64,000 bases of DNA from Croceivirga sp. (GTDB lineage Bacteria > Bacteroidota > Bacteroidia > Flavobacteriales > Flavobacteriaceae). The notes below the pieces were generated by a model that saw nothing but the letters and a program-made list of their open reading frames with translations, had not been told where the DNA came from and made no database searches. Positions 6,589-16,260 of this stretch are shown here, one piece after another. A program made the translations under genes and the position numbers. How positions within the stretch are numbered: the first letter of the stretch is position 1; every line of letters starts with the position of its first letter. Where the stretch lies: positions 1 through 64,000 of the forward strand of contig JANQSA010000056.1 in assembly GCA_028284285.1 (NCBI GenBank). Reading direction: 5' to 3'.

Positions 6589-9500
6589 CTATTCCTCTAT
6601 CATGGGGGCGCCAACAGCCTCCAGACGCTGGAGTAAACCGGGTAGTTGTGCTGTTGCAGCTTTTACCTCGCGTTCCAGCGGAGTTAACTGTGTTGAGGCG
6701 CGGTCAAGTGCCTTTTGATGAGTACCTGTTGGGCCATAGGTAGTGCGCAAGGCCCTCCCAGCAATAAAACGGGCATCGCCAGGAGTAGGAGCATTGTTTG
6801 CCCCGACTTCATTTTTGCTTTGGTTACCGTTAAGTCGGGTATCCAAATCATCTAAAGTGCTGGCGAGTCTAAACAATTGATTGGATAATTCAACAGGCTG
6901 TTGGTCTGCCAGTAAAAATGCTTTGCGCATGGCTTTCACTTTCTTTTTAGCCTTTGCCAACAGCATGTTGGTAGCGGATAAGCTTTGCTGAAAAGCTTCG
7001 AATCGGGCTTTAAAGGCCGCGAATTCCTCTGCAGAAGCCCCTTGAATGGTAGGCGCTAACATACGAACAACCTCAAACTGCTGAGGTGCTACCAACTGTG
7101 TAGTCTCTCCATCAACAACTTTTGACAGGCTTACCGAATAGGTGCCCGGCGTTACTATGGCACCGGACGGGCCAAAAGCATCGCCCCTGCGCGTTCTCGC
7201 ATTTAGACGTACAATATTTTTTGAGTTGGTTGATAAGTCCCATGAAGTTCTGTTCATTCCTTTTTTGGGTGGGGTATTCAGGGTTTTTACAATCTTCCCG
7301 GCACTATCGGTGATGGTCAGCACTATTTTAGGATCTTCCTGGCGACGTTCTTGTTCTATCGCATCCCATCCCGGAAAAGGAATATCCTGACCGGCTTTTG
7401 TCAACTTTTTTTCGGTCTCTTTTCGCTTTTTGCCCAGTTGGGTATACGCATCACGCAGATAATAGGTAAAGGTCGCTCCAAATTCAGGATTTTTAGCCCG
7501 ATATTCTTGCGCTCCGTGGCTGCCGTTAATATCGCTAACCGGAATATACCAATCGGCTTTACGGGTTTTGAAGAGAAGTGCTTCATTTTGCTCCAGGTCC
7601 GATGGGGAGATAGATCGTAATGCACTGTAATCGTCCAGTACAAAAAATCCGCGACCAAATGATGCGGCTACCAGGTCATTTTCACGTCGTTGAATAGTGA
7701 TATCCCTAAAGGAAAGTGTAGGCAATCCACCTTTGAGCTGAATCCAATTTGCCCCGCCGTTTATGGTAAAATAAATGCCAAATTCCGTGGCTAAGAACAT
7801 CAAATCTTTATTGATATGATCCTGAACCAAACGCCAGACCAACAAACGATTGGGCAAATCACCCGTTATGAGTCGCCAGGTTTTACCCGCATCCGTACTC
7901 TTTAACAGGTAAGGTGTAAAATCCCCGAATTTGTGGTTGTCAAGCGCCGCATACACTGTATTGGCGTCGAATAGGTCGGCCCGAATATCATTTACAAAGG
8001 CAGTGGAAGGTAAGCCTCGGATGTTTTCGAAGGTCACTTTTCTCCAGGTGTCACCGCCATTTTCGGATACCTGAATAATGCCGTCATCCGTACCGGCATA
8101 TAGAAGTCCTTCTGTTATGGGGGATTCTGCCAGGGAAGTAATAGTACTGTAGTTGGACATTGCCTTAACATCCCAGGCATTGTCCCAACTTTGCAGTCCA
8201 CCCATAATGGGTTGTTTTATGCGTTCCAAACCCTTGGTCAGATCACCGGAGACTGCTTTCCAGTCATCTCCCCGATTGTCAGAACGCCAGACGCGATATG
8301 AAGCAAAATACAGCCGTTTGGGGTCATGTGGACTTACCAGGATAGGAGCATCCCAATTAAACCGCTCATAAGGTTCATCTACTCCGGGTTGGGGGGCAAT
8401 GAAAACACTCTCACCGGTCTTATGGTCAATACGAAAAAGCCGGCCTTGTTGAAATTCACCGTAGGTAATATCAGGATTTCCGGGTTCTGTTGCGGATTGG
8501 TGCCCATCTGCCCCCAGTACTTTGGTCCAATCCCGGTTTAAAATACCTTCGCGGCGATTCGTTCTTGAAGGACCCTTATGAGACCCATTATCTTGAGTAC
8601 CTCCGTAAATGTAGTAAAAGGGCTTGGCATCATCCACAGCTAATTTGTAATACTGGGTAAGTGGTAGGTTCCCCACAAAACGCCAGGTTTTGGTGCCGTC
8701 AAAGGTCTCGTAAATACCCCCGTCAGAACCCATTATGATATAGTCAGGGTCGTTCTTTCTAAAGGCGACTGCGTGCATATCGCTATGCATATACTCACGG
8801 CTCATTTGATAGTAGGTTTTGCCATGGTCATCAGAAACCAGTACATAATTATTCATCAAATAAATGCGGCCTTCCCGATGGGGGTCAGCATATAATTCCT
8901 GATAATAATGCGGGCCTGTGGCACCGGAGACCATATCAGACTGCTTGGTCCAGGAACTCCCTCTATCTGTGGATAAGAATAGCCCTCCTGTGGTGCGGTC
9001 CAACTCAATCGCAGCATAGATCACATCGGGGTTGAAGGGTGACATGGCCAGGCCAATTTTACCCAAATTCGATTTTGGAATACCCTTTGTGAGTTTTTCC
9101 CAGGTTTCCCCACCATCGGTACTGCGATGCAAACCGGAACCAGGCCCGCCCCCCATATAAGCCGCAACCGTACGGTGACGGTCCCAGGTAGCCGCAATGA
9201 GCATGTCCGGATTTCTCGGATCAATGACAATATCGGTAACTCCTGTCCACTCTTCGTTACCTAAGGTTTTTTTCCAGGTTTCCCCTCCATCAACGGATTT
9301 GTAGAGCCCGCGTTCACCCCCCTTGTTCCAAAGGGGCCCCTGAGCGGCCACCCAAAGTATATCTGAGTTTTCCGGATGAACGATGATCTTTGAAAGGTGC
9401 TGGGTTTCTTGTAAGCCCATGTTTTTCCATGTCTTGCCTGCATCGGTACTCCGGTAGATACCATCACCAAAACCAACGTGGCGACCTCCAACGTTTTCTC

Positions 9501-9825
9501 CCGTTCCCACCCAAATAGTATGTGGATTGTTAGGGTCAATTGTGATACACCCTATGGAGTAACTTTTCTCCTTATCAAAAATGGGTTTCCAGGTGGTGCC
9601 GGCATTAACGGTTTTCCAAACATTTCCTGAACCTACCGCAACATACATGATATTTTGATTGGTAGGGTCTATGGCAATTTCTGCAATACGGCCTGAGGTA
9701 AACGCAGGTCCGATGTTTCGGAATTTAAGTGCTGAAAAGGTAGCCGAAGACAGGGTGCTTTCTTTTTCCTGCCCCATCAAACTAAGCGAAAGGCAAAGGA
9801 AAATACCTAAGAGTATTTTTTTCAT
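6589..9825 (-). CDS. large secreted BNR/Asp-box beta-propeller protein (VPS10/sortilin-like, 'glycosyl hydrolase' annotated)
   Basis: The protein has 1078 residues with a signal peptide cut near LMGQ/E (about residue 19). The first 700 residues carry repeated Asp-box turns of the form S-x-D-x-G-x-T-W: STDAGKTWK, SVDGGETWK, STDGGETWE, STDRGSSWT, SENGGDTWR, STDAGKTWR and TINGGANWI. These indicate one or two beta-propellers as in sortilin/VPS10-like and sialidase-like proteins. The last 300 residues are a beta domain followed by helices. Bacteroidota annotate this architecture as a glycosyl hydrolase, but sialidase catalytic residues cannot be assigned, so enzymatic activity is doubtful. It ends at an intrinsic terminator. 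Confidence 0.75.
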   Translation of the reverse strand: MKKILLGIFLCLSLSLMGQEKESTLSSATFSALKFRNIGPAFTSGRIAEIAIDPTNQNIMYVAVGSGNVWKTVNAGTTWKPIFDKEKSYSIGCITIDPNNPHTIWVGTGENVGGRHVGFGDGIYRSTDAGKTWKNMGLQETQHLSKIIVHPENSDILWVAAQGPLWNKGGERGLYKSVDGGETWKKTLGNEEWTGVTDIVIDPRNPDMLIAATWDRHRTVAAYMGGGPGSGLHRSTDGGETWEKLTKGIPKSNLGKIGLAMSPFNPDVIYAAIELDRTTGGLFLSTDRGSSWTKQSDMVSGATGPHYYQELYADPHREGRIYLMNNYVLVSDDHGKTYYQMSREYMHSDMHAVAFRKNDPDYIIMGSDGGIYETFDGTKTWRFVGNLPLTQYYKLAVDDAKPFYYIYGGTQDNGSHKGPSRTNRREGILNRDWTKVLGADGHQSATEPGNPDITYGEFQQGRLFRIDHKTGESVFIAPQPGVDEPYERFNWDAPILVSPHDPKRLYFASYRVWRSDNRGDDWKAVSGDLTKGLERIKQPIMGGLQSWDNAWDVKAMSNYSTITSLAESPITEGLLYAGTDDGIIQVSENGGDTWRKVTFENIRGLPSTAFVNDIRADLFDANTVYAALDNHKFGDFTPYLLKSTDAGKTWRLITGDLPNRLLVWRLVQDHINKDLMFLATEFGIYFTINGGANWIQLKGGLPTLSFRDITIQRRENDLVAASFGRGFFVLDDYSALRSISPSDLEQNEALLFKTRKADWYIPVSDINGSHGAQEYRAKNPEFGATFTYYLRDAYTQLGKKRKETEKKLTKAGQDIPFPGWDAIEQERRQEDPKIVLTITDSAGKIVKTLNTPPKKGMNRTSWDLSTNSKNIVRLNARTRRGDAFGPSGAIVTPGTYSVSLSKVVDGETTQLVAPQQFEVVRMLAPTIQGASAEEFAAFKARFEAFQQSLSATNMLLAKAKKKVKAMRKAFLLADQQPVELSNQLFRLASTLDDLDTRLNGNQSKNEVGANNAPTPGDARFIAGRALRTTYGPTGTHQKALDRASTQLTPLEREVKAATAQLPGLLQRLEAVGAPMIEE

Positions 9826-9985
9826 TTGAGCTGATTTGAAGTGAATTAGTCATTTTAAAAATAGAGGCTGAAGCGAAGATTCCTGATCTATTTGGGAGGT
9901 TTAACAAAATATTAGGTTTGCCGAATACCGGGCCAATACCGGATTTTAGAGCTGAGAACAGTTTTTTGGGGATTTTTGGGAGCAT

Positions 9986-10771
9986 TTAATCATGATCACT
10001 TTTTAGGTTCTCCTCTAAAATCGTAAGTAATGCTTTTGTATCCCTTCTTATGGCAGGATAGACAATGTTCTTTTGGAAATCATAGAGTACCGTTACGCTG
10101 TACAATTGATTGTGGAACAAGCGGTACTGATCAGAATTTACATTAAGTTGCCAATCTTCAACGGATTTGTGCTGTTTTGCGGAAACTTTGTTTTCATAAA
10201 AACTATCGGTTACTGTAACATAATCCTGAACAAAATTGACCACTCCATCAACAGTTATCCGTTCGTAGTATTGATATATTTCATGGGTGTTTTTCAACTT
10301 GGCAATAGCCCTTTTCTCGGCTTCGGAAAAAAGGATAATATCACCGGTAGTTCCTAATTCATCCAAAGTGAAAGAAGACTTGTTAAAACTGTTTATTGAG
10401 TAAATAACACTGTCTTTCTTTTGACGAAGCATGGTAATGTTCAGCTCCTCCTGGTTGTAGTATGCAATATAGTTTTTTATGTTGCCTTCATGTGAAATCC
10501 TCAACTGATTCAAACTGTCCAATGTTTCCAGATCTATGTTTAACTCGGTTACCAAATTGTTTCTGTACTGCCTGAGTTGTCCTTTTTTCTTTTGGTTTTC
10601 ATTCCAATTATTGATTTGCAGTGCGATCAGAATACCAATAACCACCAGGATTATCTCTCCAATGGCATAGAGCAGATACTTTGAAAATTGGCCCGCTCGT
10701 ACTGAACGGGTACGTTCGGGCGGGTTCTGTTGCAGGAGTTTCAGGCGAATTTTTCTGAAAAATTGGATCAT
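9986..10771 (-). CDS. DUF6090-family membrane protein with in-frame palindromic repeat (third copy)
   Basis: The protein has 261 residues. It starts MIQFFRKIRLKLLQ, has the palindrome-encoded NPPERTRSVRAG, one transmembrane helix (residues about 30-55, ending ALQINNWNE) and a helical soluble region. The region after the membrane helix is divergent from the copy at 5043-5843, so the two are paralogues rather than a recent duplication. A solo copy of the cassette-type inverted repeat lies just upstream of the start codon (10781-10805). The function of DUF6090 is unknown. Confidence 0.75.
   Translation of the reverse strand: MIQFFRKIRLKLLQQNPPERTRSVRAGQFSKYLLYAIGEIILVVIGILIALQINNWNENQKKKGQLRQYRNNLVTELNIDLETLDSLNQLRISHEGNIKNYIAYYNQEELNITMLRQKKDSVIYSINSFNKSSFTLDELGTTGDIILFSEAEKRAIAKLKNTHEIYQYYERITVDGVVNFVQDYVTVTDSFYENKVSAKQHKSVEDWQLNVNSDQYRLFHNQLYSVTVLYDFQKNIVYPAIRRDTKALLTILEENLKSDHD
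10690..10728. repeat. GC-rich palindromic repeat, copy C, inside a DUF6090 gene
   Basis: GCCCGCTCG and CGGGCGGGT flank the same ACTGAACGGGTACGTTC core as copies A and B. It lacks the secondary GCCGGCAGG dyad that follows in the other two copies. Confidence 0.65.
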
Positions 10772-10780
10772 AATCTTTTA

Positions 10781-10805
10781 CTTTTCCCCTCCCGGAAGGG
10801 GAAGG
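10781..10805. repeat. solo copy of the DUF559-cassette inverted repeat
   Basis: CTTTTCCCCTCC-CGG-AAGGGGAAGG is a near-perfect dyad that resembles the core of the repeats at 5851 and 6255. It lies 10 bases upstream of a DUF6090 start codon, the same relative place as the repeat at 5851, with no nuclease gene beside it. Confidence 0.5.
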
Positions 10806-10816
10806 TATTGTGCAGG

Positions 10817-12487
10817 TTAATCGCTCAAAATTGGATGTAAATGTTGCTTTTGCCCGGTCATTTCCCAGTGTCCCAGCGCCATAGGGATATTCCCTATACT
10901 ATTTAGCGTATCAAAAAAGGTTTTTGAAGTAAAGGGGGTACTATTTAGTTCCTGAATTCTGGCATACTCCGCCATGGCATTTTCCAATAGGTATTTCCCG
11001 GTAATATAACTGGTACCATAACCGGGTTGCCGTAAATACAAATGTTGCTCAAAAATGAGGAGTTCTTTTTCGGTTTTCATCCAACCTCTTGGGGTATATT
11101 CCGAGTGAATGCCACCGGCTTCTTCCATGGTCATCTCATTAGCGTGTGCGTATAAGGATCCCAATCCTCTTGCCGCGCGTTGGGCGATCATGATATACAC
11201 AATTTCCCGGGTCCTTGGGGAGTCGTCGTATAATCCGGCATCCATAAACATTTCTTCCACTGCTGTGGCCGTACCTTCATTTCTGGAATCAAAAATATTG
11301 TACAACAAAGGCCCTCTTCGTATCTCACTGGCATGCGGTTCGTTTTCCATGCGGGCCAATTCAAACCAATGGTAAAAGTGCGAATAGAGGGGTCGTGGAT
11401 CGTAATGGGTTGCGATCCAAAAGAAGTTGCGATTTTCTTTGGGGATATAACTGCCCAGGTGCTCTCGTAATGCTGGTTCAAAATAGGGTTTTACGGTAAC
11501 AATATCTTGTTCTTCCAGAAATTTCATCATACTTCTGGCGGCAATATCAGCCATCTTATCATAGGCTTCCGGAGAGTCGGCTGCAACGAGTTCAGGAAGG
11601 TCTCGATTTCGATGTTCTTCCAATTTTAAGGAGGCCCATGCCCTGGCCAATTCCCGCTTTAAAACCATTACCTCATCTTCCCAGGTCAAGGGCACTAAAT
11701 GCACGTTTTGGAGATACCAGGTATAGTTTTCCTTACCAATTCCGGAAGCTCCTGTTTTGGTTCTGGCTTGGTCCTCCAACCAGACTACCAAAGCATCGGT
11801 GGATGCAACTGCTTTCATAATGGCAGCCACCAAAGAGCTATTCTGACGTACTCCTTGTTGGTACAATATTGTTTTTAACACAGTGCTTTGATTTCTAATA
11901 TCACGTATTCCTGTTATCCAAAGATCTTTGGCATTGCCCCTCAGGTTTTGTTGGGCTTGCTCGTTCAACGGAGGGATAATGTTCAAATCCCGGATCAGCC
12001 GCTCACTTTCACTATCTGAAAGGGGAAACTCATAGGTCCAAAGTTCGGTAGTGCCATGATGTGTAGGTCCTTCATGCGCAGGAACATCACTTTTATAGGT
12101 CCAAACCGATTTGTAAAATGCAGGATCACGTTCCCAGGGTTTTAACACCCGATGATTAAAATCATAGCCGTTCATTTCGGCCCAAACAATCATCCAATCT
12201 ACCTGATGCTTAATAGGCCAGTGGGTAGTATCAATTTGATGTAGCTTTTTTTGTAATTGAATAAAGGGAGCCCATCTTTTTTCAAAAGTTGCTTTAGTAT
12301 AGTCAGGGGCACCCTTGAGTTTCGGGGGATTTTCAAAAGATCGCCATTCTTTGAAAAGAGCGACCAAATTCTCGTAGGATGTTGTAGTAAATTCGTTATT
12401 TGAAATTTCATTTTTTTCTGAGGCTTTGTCCTCATTGCAGCCAAAGATGCAAAGCATAAAAAGAAATAGGAAATAGCTATTTTTCAT
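10817..12487 (-). CDS. DUF885-like lipoprotein
   Basis: From the ATG at 12487 the protein has 556 residues and a lipoprotein signal (hydrophobic stretch, then LCIFG-C, Cys about residue 17). A TTG two codons earlier is also open. The body resembles DUF885, a family of predicted zinc carboxypeptidase-like proteins. The match includes [16 protein letters not shown], in the place of the usual EGWALYAE helix, and the C-terminal [18 protein letters not shown]. The HExxPGH metal motif expected just before this helix is not visible, so catalysis is uncertain. The preceding intergenic region separates it from the GH113-like gene; it may be transcribed with the DUF6090 gene downstream. Confidence 0.55.
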   Translation of the reverse strand: MKNSYFLFLFMLCIFGCNEDKASEKNEISNNEFTTTSYENLVALFKEWRSFENPPKLKGAPDYTKATFEKRWAPFIQLQKKLHQIDTTHWPIKHQVDWMIVWAEMNGYDFNHRVLKPWERDPAFYKSVWTYKSDVPAHEGPTHHGTTELWTYEFPLSDSESERLIRDLNIIPPLNEQAQQNLRGNAKDLWITGIRDIRNQSTVLKTILYQQGVRQNSSLVAAIMKAVASTDALVVWLEDQARTKTGASGIGKENYTWYLQNVHLVPLTWEDEVMVLKRELARAWASLKLEEHRNRDLPELVAADSPEAYDKMADIAARSMMKFLEEQDIVTVKPYFEPALREHLGSYIPKENRNFFWIATHYDPRPLYSHFYHWFELARMENEPHASEIRRGPLLYNIFDSRNEGTATAVEEMFMDAGLYDDSPRTREIVYIMIAQRAARGLGSLYAHANEMTMEEAGGIHSEYTPRGWMKTEKELLIFEQHLYLRQPGYGTSYITGKYLLENAMAEYARIQELNSTPFTSKTFFDTLNSIGNIPMALGHWEMTGQKQHLHPILSD

Positions 12488-12658
12488 AATCAATACTAGA
12501 TCAGGGCAAAAATGATTTCTGAGTATTTCGAGCGGAAAAGAACAGGGGATACTCCCAATTAGACTTCGAGGATACTATCATTTTTGATGGGTATGTGTAA
12601 AGAAATATATGAATTAAAACGGTTGCCTCCGGTATTGGAAATGATTAAAAGTTGACCA

Positions 12659-14026
12659 CTATCTGGCTTTTGTAGGACCAAACCACTTGGCGATTACATT
12701 TTCTGCGGGCTTAAATCGCGGGGAGAAATCTAAATTGGTGGAGGCATTTGATTCTCGGCTTTGTGTGTTCCATCTCCAAACATAGACTCCGGCAAACCAA
12801 TCTTTATCCCAAAGTTCTTGAAATAGGGCTTCGAATGCCAGCTGTTGTGTCTGATCTGACTTTTTCTTGTACAATACCCCAAAAGTGTCTTCCCACTCCC
12901 AAGGTTTTATGGTTGCCGAGGCTTCGCTTTTATAGCCAACCTCGGTAAAAAGAATAGGCTTCCCTTCTTTTTTTGATAATGAAGCCAGGTTTTTTAAATG
13001 TGGTTGCCAGCCTGTTTTTATGTGCTCGATATCGGGATTTTTGATTTTGGTTAAAGGAAAATACGCCTGTATGCCAATATAATCCAGTTCATCCCAAAAT
13101 GTAATATGTTCATATTCATCGTGCCAATTGGCGGCATAGGTCAAAGGGCCGTCATACACTTCTCGGATATCGTTGATAAGTTGTTTCCAGGCCTCAGGTT
13201 GTGCCTTTATCGAAGTACGTAATTCCGTACCAATACAAAAGAGTTCTACTTTGGTAAGATGGGCCATTTTGGCATAATGAAGCATACGACTTCGGTATGA
13301 ATTGAACCAAACATCCCACTTCGTTTTTGAAGGGTACTTGAGGTTAGACCGCCAGCCTTCTCCCAGCCAAATGTGTGGTTTTAGATGCACATGAATTCCC
13401 TTTGCATGCAATTCATGGATGACCTTGATAAAAAGCGAATCCCTTTTCGTAAATACTCCATCTTCGCGTTTTGAGGCAATTTCGTGTGATTTTTCGTTCT
13501 CTTGCCAGATAAAAGGAACCACGGCAACCCATTCCACATTGGCTTTGACCAAAGCTTCGATCTCTTTGGAATTATTTTCTTTCCAGCCAAATACACTCAT
13601 GCCGCGATGCAGGCCATCCCTTTCAAAAAAATTACCCACTTCTCCGGATAGGTTCATCATTTGTTGATCCCAGGTGAAGTGGATGACCTCTGAAGTGTTA
13701 AGGTGAATTAAGGTTTTAAAACCAATAATGAGCAAGGTGGAGGGGAGCAACAGATAAAGCCCCAGCCGCTTTAACATGATGTGTCTACCACGTTTTTGGT
13801 AGACTGTTTTAAAGTATCGAAACAGGAAAAATAGAACCAACAAAACTACAAAGAGCAGATGTTGTAGGATCAGGTAAGAGGTGTTGGGCAGTATTTGGAA
13901 AAAAAAGACCGATACGCTTTCAAAGAATTTTTGTCCATGGGCCATCAATTGCCATAAGAGTAAGCCAAGCCCGACTAACCATGATATTAAATATAGTATT
14001 AGGACCTCTTTAATTGCTTTTGTCAT
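12659..14026 (-). CDS. membrane-anchored GH113-like glycoside hydrolase
   Basis: The start is the ATG at 14026 (455 residues); a TTG at 14062 also opens the frame. The first 110 residues hold three hydrophobic helices. The remainder is a TIM-barrel domain matching glycoside hydrolase family 113 (beta-mannanase type): RGMSVFGW at its start, HLKPHIWLG, then the acid/base candidate Glu268 in FCIGTELRTS and the nucleophile candidate Glu362 in ILFTEVGYKS. The late aromatic strand GVYVWRW also fits. Both Glu residues sit at the ends of strands 4 and 7 as expected. Most GH113 proteins are secreted or cytoplasmic, so the multi-helix anchor is unusual. The substrate is inferred only from the family. 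Confidence 0.7.
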   Translation of the reverse strand: MTKAIKEVLILYLISWLVGLGLLLWQLMAHGQKFFESVSVFFFQILPNTSYLILQHLLFVVLLVLFFLFRYFKTVYQKRGRHIMLKRLGLYLLLPSTLLIIGFKTLIHLNTSEVIHFTWDQQMMNLSGEVGNFFERDGLHRGMSVFGWKENNSKEIEALVKANVEWVAVVPFIWQENEKSHEIASKREDGVFTKRDSLFIKVIHELHAKGIHVHLKPHIWLGEGWRSNLKYPSKTKWDVWFNSYRSRMLHYAKMAHLTKVELFCIGTELRTSIKAQPEAWKQLINDIREVYDGPLTYAANWHDEYEHITFWDELDYIGIQAYFPLTKIKNPDIEHIKTGWQPHLKNLASLSKKEGKPILFTEVGYKSEASATIKPWEWEDTFGVLYKKKSDQTQQLAFEALFQELWDKDWFAGVYVWRWNTQSRESNASTNLDFSPRFKPAENVIAKWFGPTKAR

Positions 14027-14157
14027 AGGTTCAACTGCTTCGCCATTAAATTCCTGATTCAAATATGAAACAATTTTTTGAAGTTTATCTTTCCCATAAT
14101 GGATTAGTACATAGGGTGATTGCTTTAAAGATAACTTATAAATGGGTAGTGCATTGC

Positions 14158-14189
14158 TTTTGAGGAAACCATAGTTTCAGCTACCTTTA
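14158..14189 (+). promoter_or_regulatory. Bacteroidota-type promoter for the S9 peptidase gene
   Basis: TTTTG (14158-14162), 19 bases, then TACCTTTA (14182-14189) fits the TTTG-N19-21-TAnnTTTG pattern except for the last base. The predicted transcription start is about 15 bases before the ATG at 14212. Confidence 0.5.
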
Positions 14190-14211
14190 AAACTCTCAAA
14201 AAACAATATTC

Positions 14212-16260
14212 ATGCGAATTTTTATACTTTGTTTTTCGATTTCCTTCTTGTTTCATTTTTCTACCGCCCAAAAACCTAATTTTTCTTATCTGGACGTTTT
14301 TGACATACAATACGTATCCGACCCTCAGATAGCTCCCGATGGTAATTGGGTGGTATATCGCCGTATGGGCTATGACATCATGAAGGATAGGAGCAGTGGG
14401 AATCTTTGGATACTTAAAACAGATGGTAGCCAGCATCAAAAATTAACGACCAGGGAGGTCGCGGAAAGCAGCCCAAGATGGTCGCCTGAGGGGGATAGGA
14501 TAGCATTCTCCAGCAGCACAGATGAAGGAGCTGAGGTGTATATGTATTGGATGGACTCCGGAAAAATTGCGAAACTCACCCAATTGCCGTTTAGCCCAGG
14601 TGCTTTAACATGGTCTCCGGATGGTCATCAACTCGCTTTTTCCATGAATGTGGAAGCAAAATCCCCTGTGATTGCCAAAATGCCCAAAAAACCCAAAGGG
14701 GCGAAGTGGGCGGATGCGCCAAGGATCACAGATAGGGTATATCATGAGGCGGATGGACGTGGCTATATTAAACCGGGGTTCAACCATATTTTTGTAATGC
14801 CTGCTGATGGAGGGGCACCCCGGCAGATTACCTCCGGGAATTGGCAACATCGCGGAACCCTTTCCTGGTCACCAGATGGCAGTAAGATTTACTTTTCCGC
14901 CAATCGTGTTGAAGACTGGGAATATCGTTTTCGCAACAGTGAGATCTATGCGGTAGAGGTAGAAAGTGGGGCAATTACAGCGCTCACGGATAGGGATGGC
15001 CCGGATTACAATCCACAGGTTTCCCCGGATGGAAAATACATTGCCTACATTGGAAATGAAGACAAACGGCAGGCCTATCAGGTTAGGAAGCTGCATGTTA
15101 TGCAAAGCGATGGTAGTAACCAAAGAAGTATTTCAGATGATTTGGATAGAAGTATCTCGAGTATCCATTGGGATGCCAGGGGAAATGGGTTATACTTCAA
15201 TTATGACGATAAAGGCAATGGAAAGATCGGTCATATCAGCCTGTCCGGGAAAGTGACCCGATTGGCGGATAATCGGGGGGGAACTACATTGGGAAGACCG
15301 TATGGCAGCGGGTCGTATAGCGTTGCAGAGAATGGCACTATAGCCTACACACATTCCCGGCCGGAGTATCCGGCGGAGCTGGCCATTTTGAAACCAAAAG
15401 CAAAGCGCCCCATAAAGATCACCGATCTGAATGCAGGCCTGTTGGACTATAGAACGCTGGGAAAGGTGGAGGAGATCTGGTATACTTCGGGTTTTGATGG
15501 GCGTGATATACAAGGTTGGGTGGTCTATCCGCCAAATTACGATCCTAACACTAAGTATCCTTTTATGGTGGAAAATCATGGCGGGCCCATTTTGAACTAC
15601 GGCGACCGGTTTTCCTTAGAGATGCAGTTGTATGCTGCCGCAGGATATATCGTTTTCTATCCTAATGCCAGGGGAAGCACCAGTTACGGAGAAGAATTCG
15701 GCAATTTGTTATACCGGAATTACCCTGGCGAAGACTACAATGATGTGATGGATGGTGTAGATTATTGTATTCAAAAAGGGATTGCTCATGAGGACCAGTT
15801 GTTTGTCACCGGGGGTAGTGCGGGTGGAATTATGACTGCATGGATGATTGGCAAGAACAATCGTTTTGAAGCAGCTGTAGTAGCAAAACCGGTAATGAAT
15901 TGGATTAGTAAAACCCTGGTGGCCGATAACTATTTTGGGTATGCCAACAGCCGTTATGAAGGACAACCCTGGGAAAATTTTGAGCACTATTGGAAATTTT
16001 CACCCATTTCCCTCGTTGGAAATATAGAAACCCCAACTATGGTAATGGTAGGGATGAACGATTTGCGTACCCCACCCAGTGAAGCCAAGCAACTGTACCA
16101 TGCCTTAAAATTGCGCAAAAAAGAAACCGTTTTAGTGGAAATACCGGGGGCAAGCCATGGTATAGCCAGTAAACCCAGCAACCTGATCACTAAAATTGCG
16201 CATACTGTGGCGTGGTTTGACAAGTATAGCCAGAAGACTGAAAATGAAACGAAAGAATAG
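14212..16260 (+). CDS. S9-family prolyl oligopeptidase (secreted)
   Basis: The protein has 682 residues with a signal peptide cut near FSTAQ (about residue 20). The N-terminal two thirds is a WD40/TolB-like propeller with repeated SPDG turns (RWSPEGDRIAF, TWSPDGHQLAF, SWSPDGSKIYF, QVSPDGKYIAY). The C-terminal alpha/beta-hydrolase domain has the nucleophile Ser near residue 535 in TGGSAGG, a later Asp in GMNDLRTPP and the His in GASHGI, giving a complete triad. It belongs to the dipeptidyl/acylaminoacyl peptidase group and should cleave peptides in the periplasm. It is the first gene of a plus-strand run; the next gene overlaps it by 17 bases. Confidence 0.85.
   Translation: MRIFILCFSISFLFHFSTAQKPNFSYLDVFDIQYVSDPQIAPDGNWVVYRRMGYDIMKDRSSGNLWILKTDGSQHQKLTTREVAESSPRWSPEGDRIAFSSSTDEGAEVYMYWMDSGKIAKLTQLPFSPGALTWSPDGHQLAFSMNVEAKSPVIAKMPKKPKGAKWADAPRITDRVYHEADGRGYIKPGFNHIFVMPADGGAPRQITSGNWQHRGTLSWSPDGSKIYFSANRVEDWEYRFRNSEIYAVEVESGAITALTDRDGPDYNPQVSPDGKYIAYIGNEDKRQAYQVRKLHVMQSDGSNQRSISDDLDRSISSIHWDARGNGLYFNYDDKGNGKIGHISLSGKVTRLADNRGGTTLGRPYGSGSYSVAENGTIAYTHSRPEYPAELAILKPKAKRPIKITDLNAGLLDYRTLGKVEEIWYTSGFDGRDIQGWVVYPPNYDPNTKYPFMVENHGGPILNYGDRFSLEMQLYAAAGYIVFYPNARGSTSYGEEFGNLLYRNYPGEDYNDVMDGVDYCIQKGIAHEDQLFVTGGSAGGIMTAWMIGKNNRFEAAVVAKPVMNWISKTLVADNYFGYANSRYEGQPWENFEHYWKFSPISLVGNIETPTMVMVGMNDLRTPPSEAKQLYHALKLRKKETVLVEIPGASHGIASKPSNLITKIAHTVAWFDKYSQKTENETKE

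Noticed and set aside
7122-7658. Several open frames on both strands inside the BNR-repeat gene
   Set aside because: They are shadows of the 1078-residue gene, lack protein-family patterns and have no separate expression signals.
10073-10357. Plus-strand frame inside the DUF6090 gene
   Set aside because: Antisense shadow of a recognised gene with no own signals.
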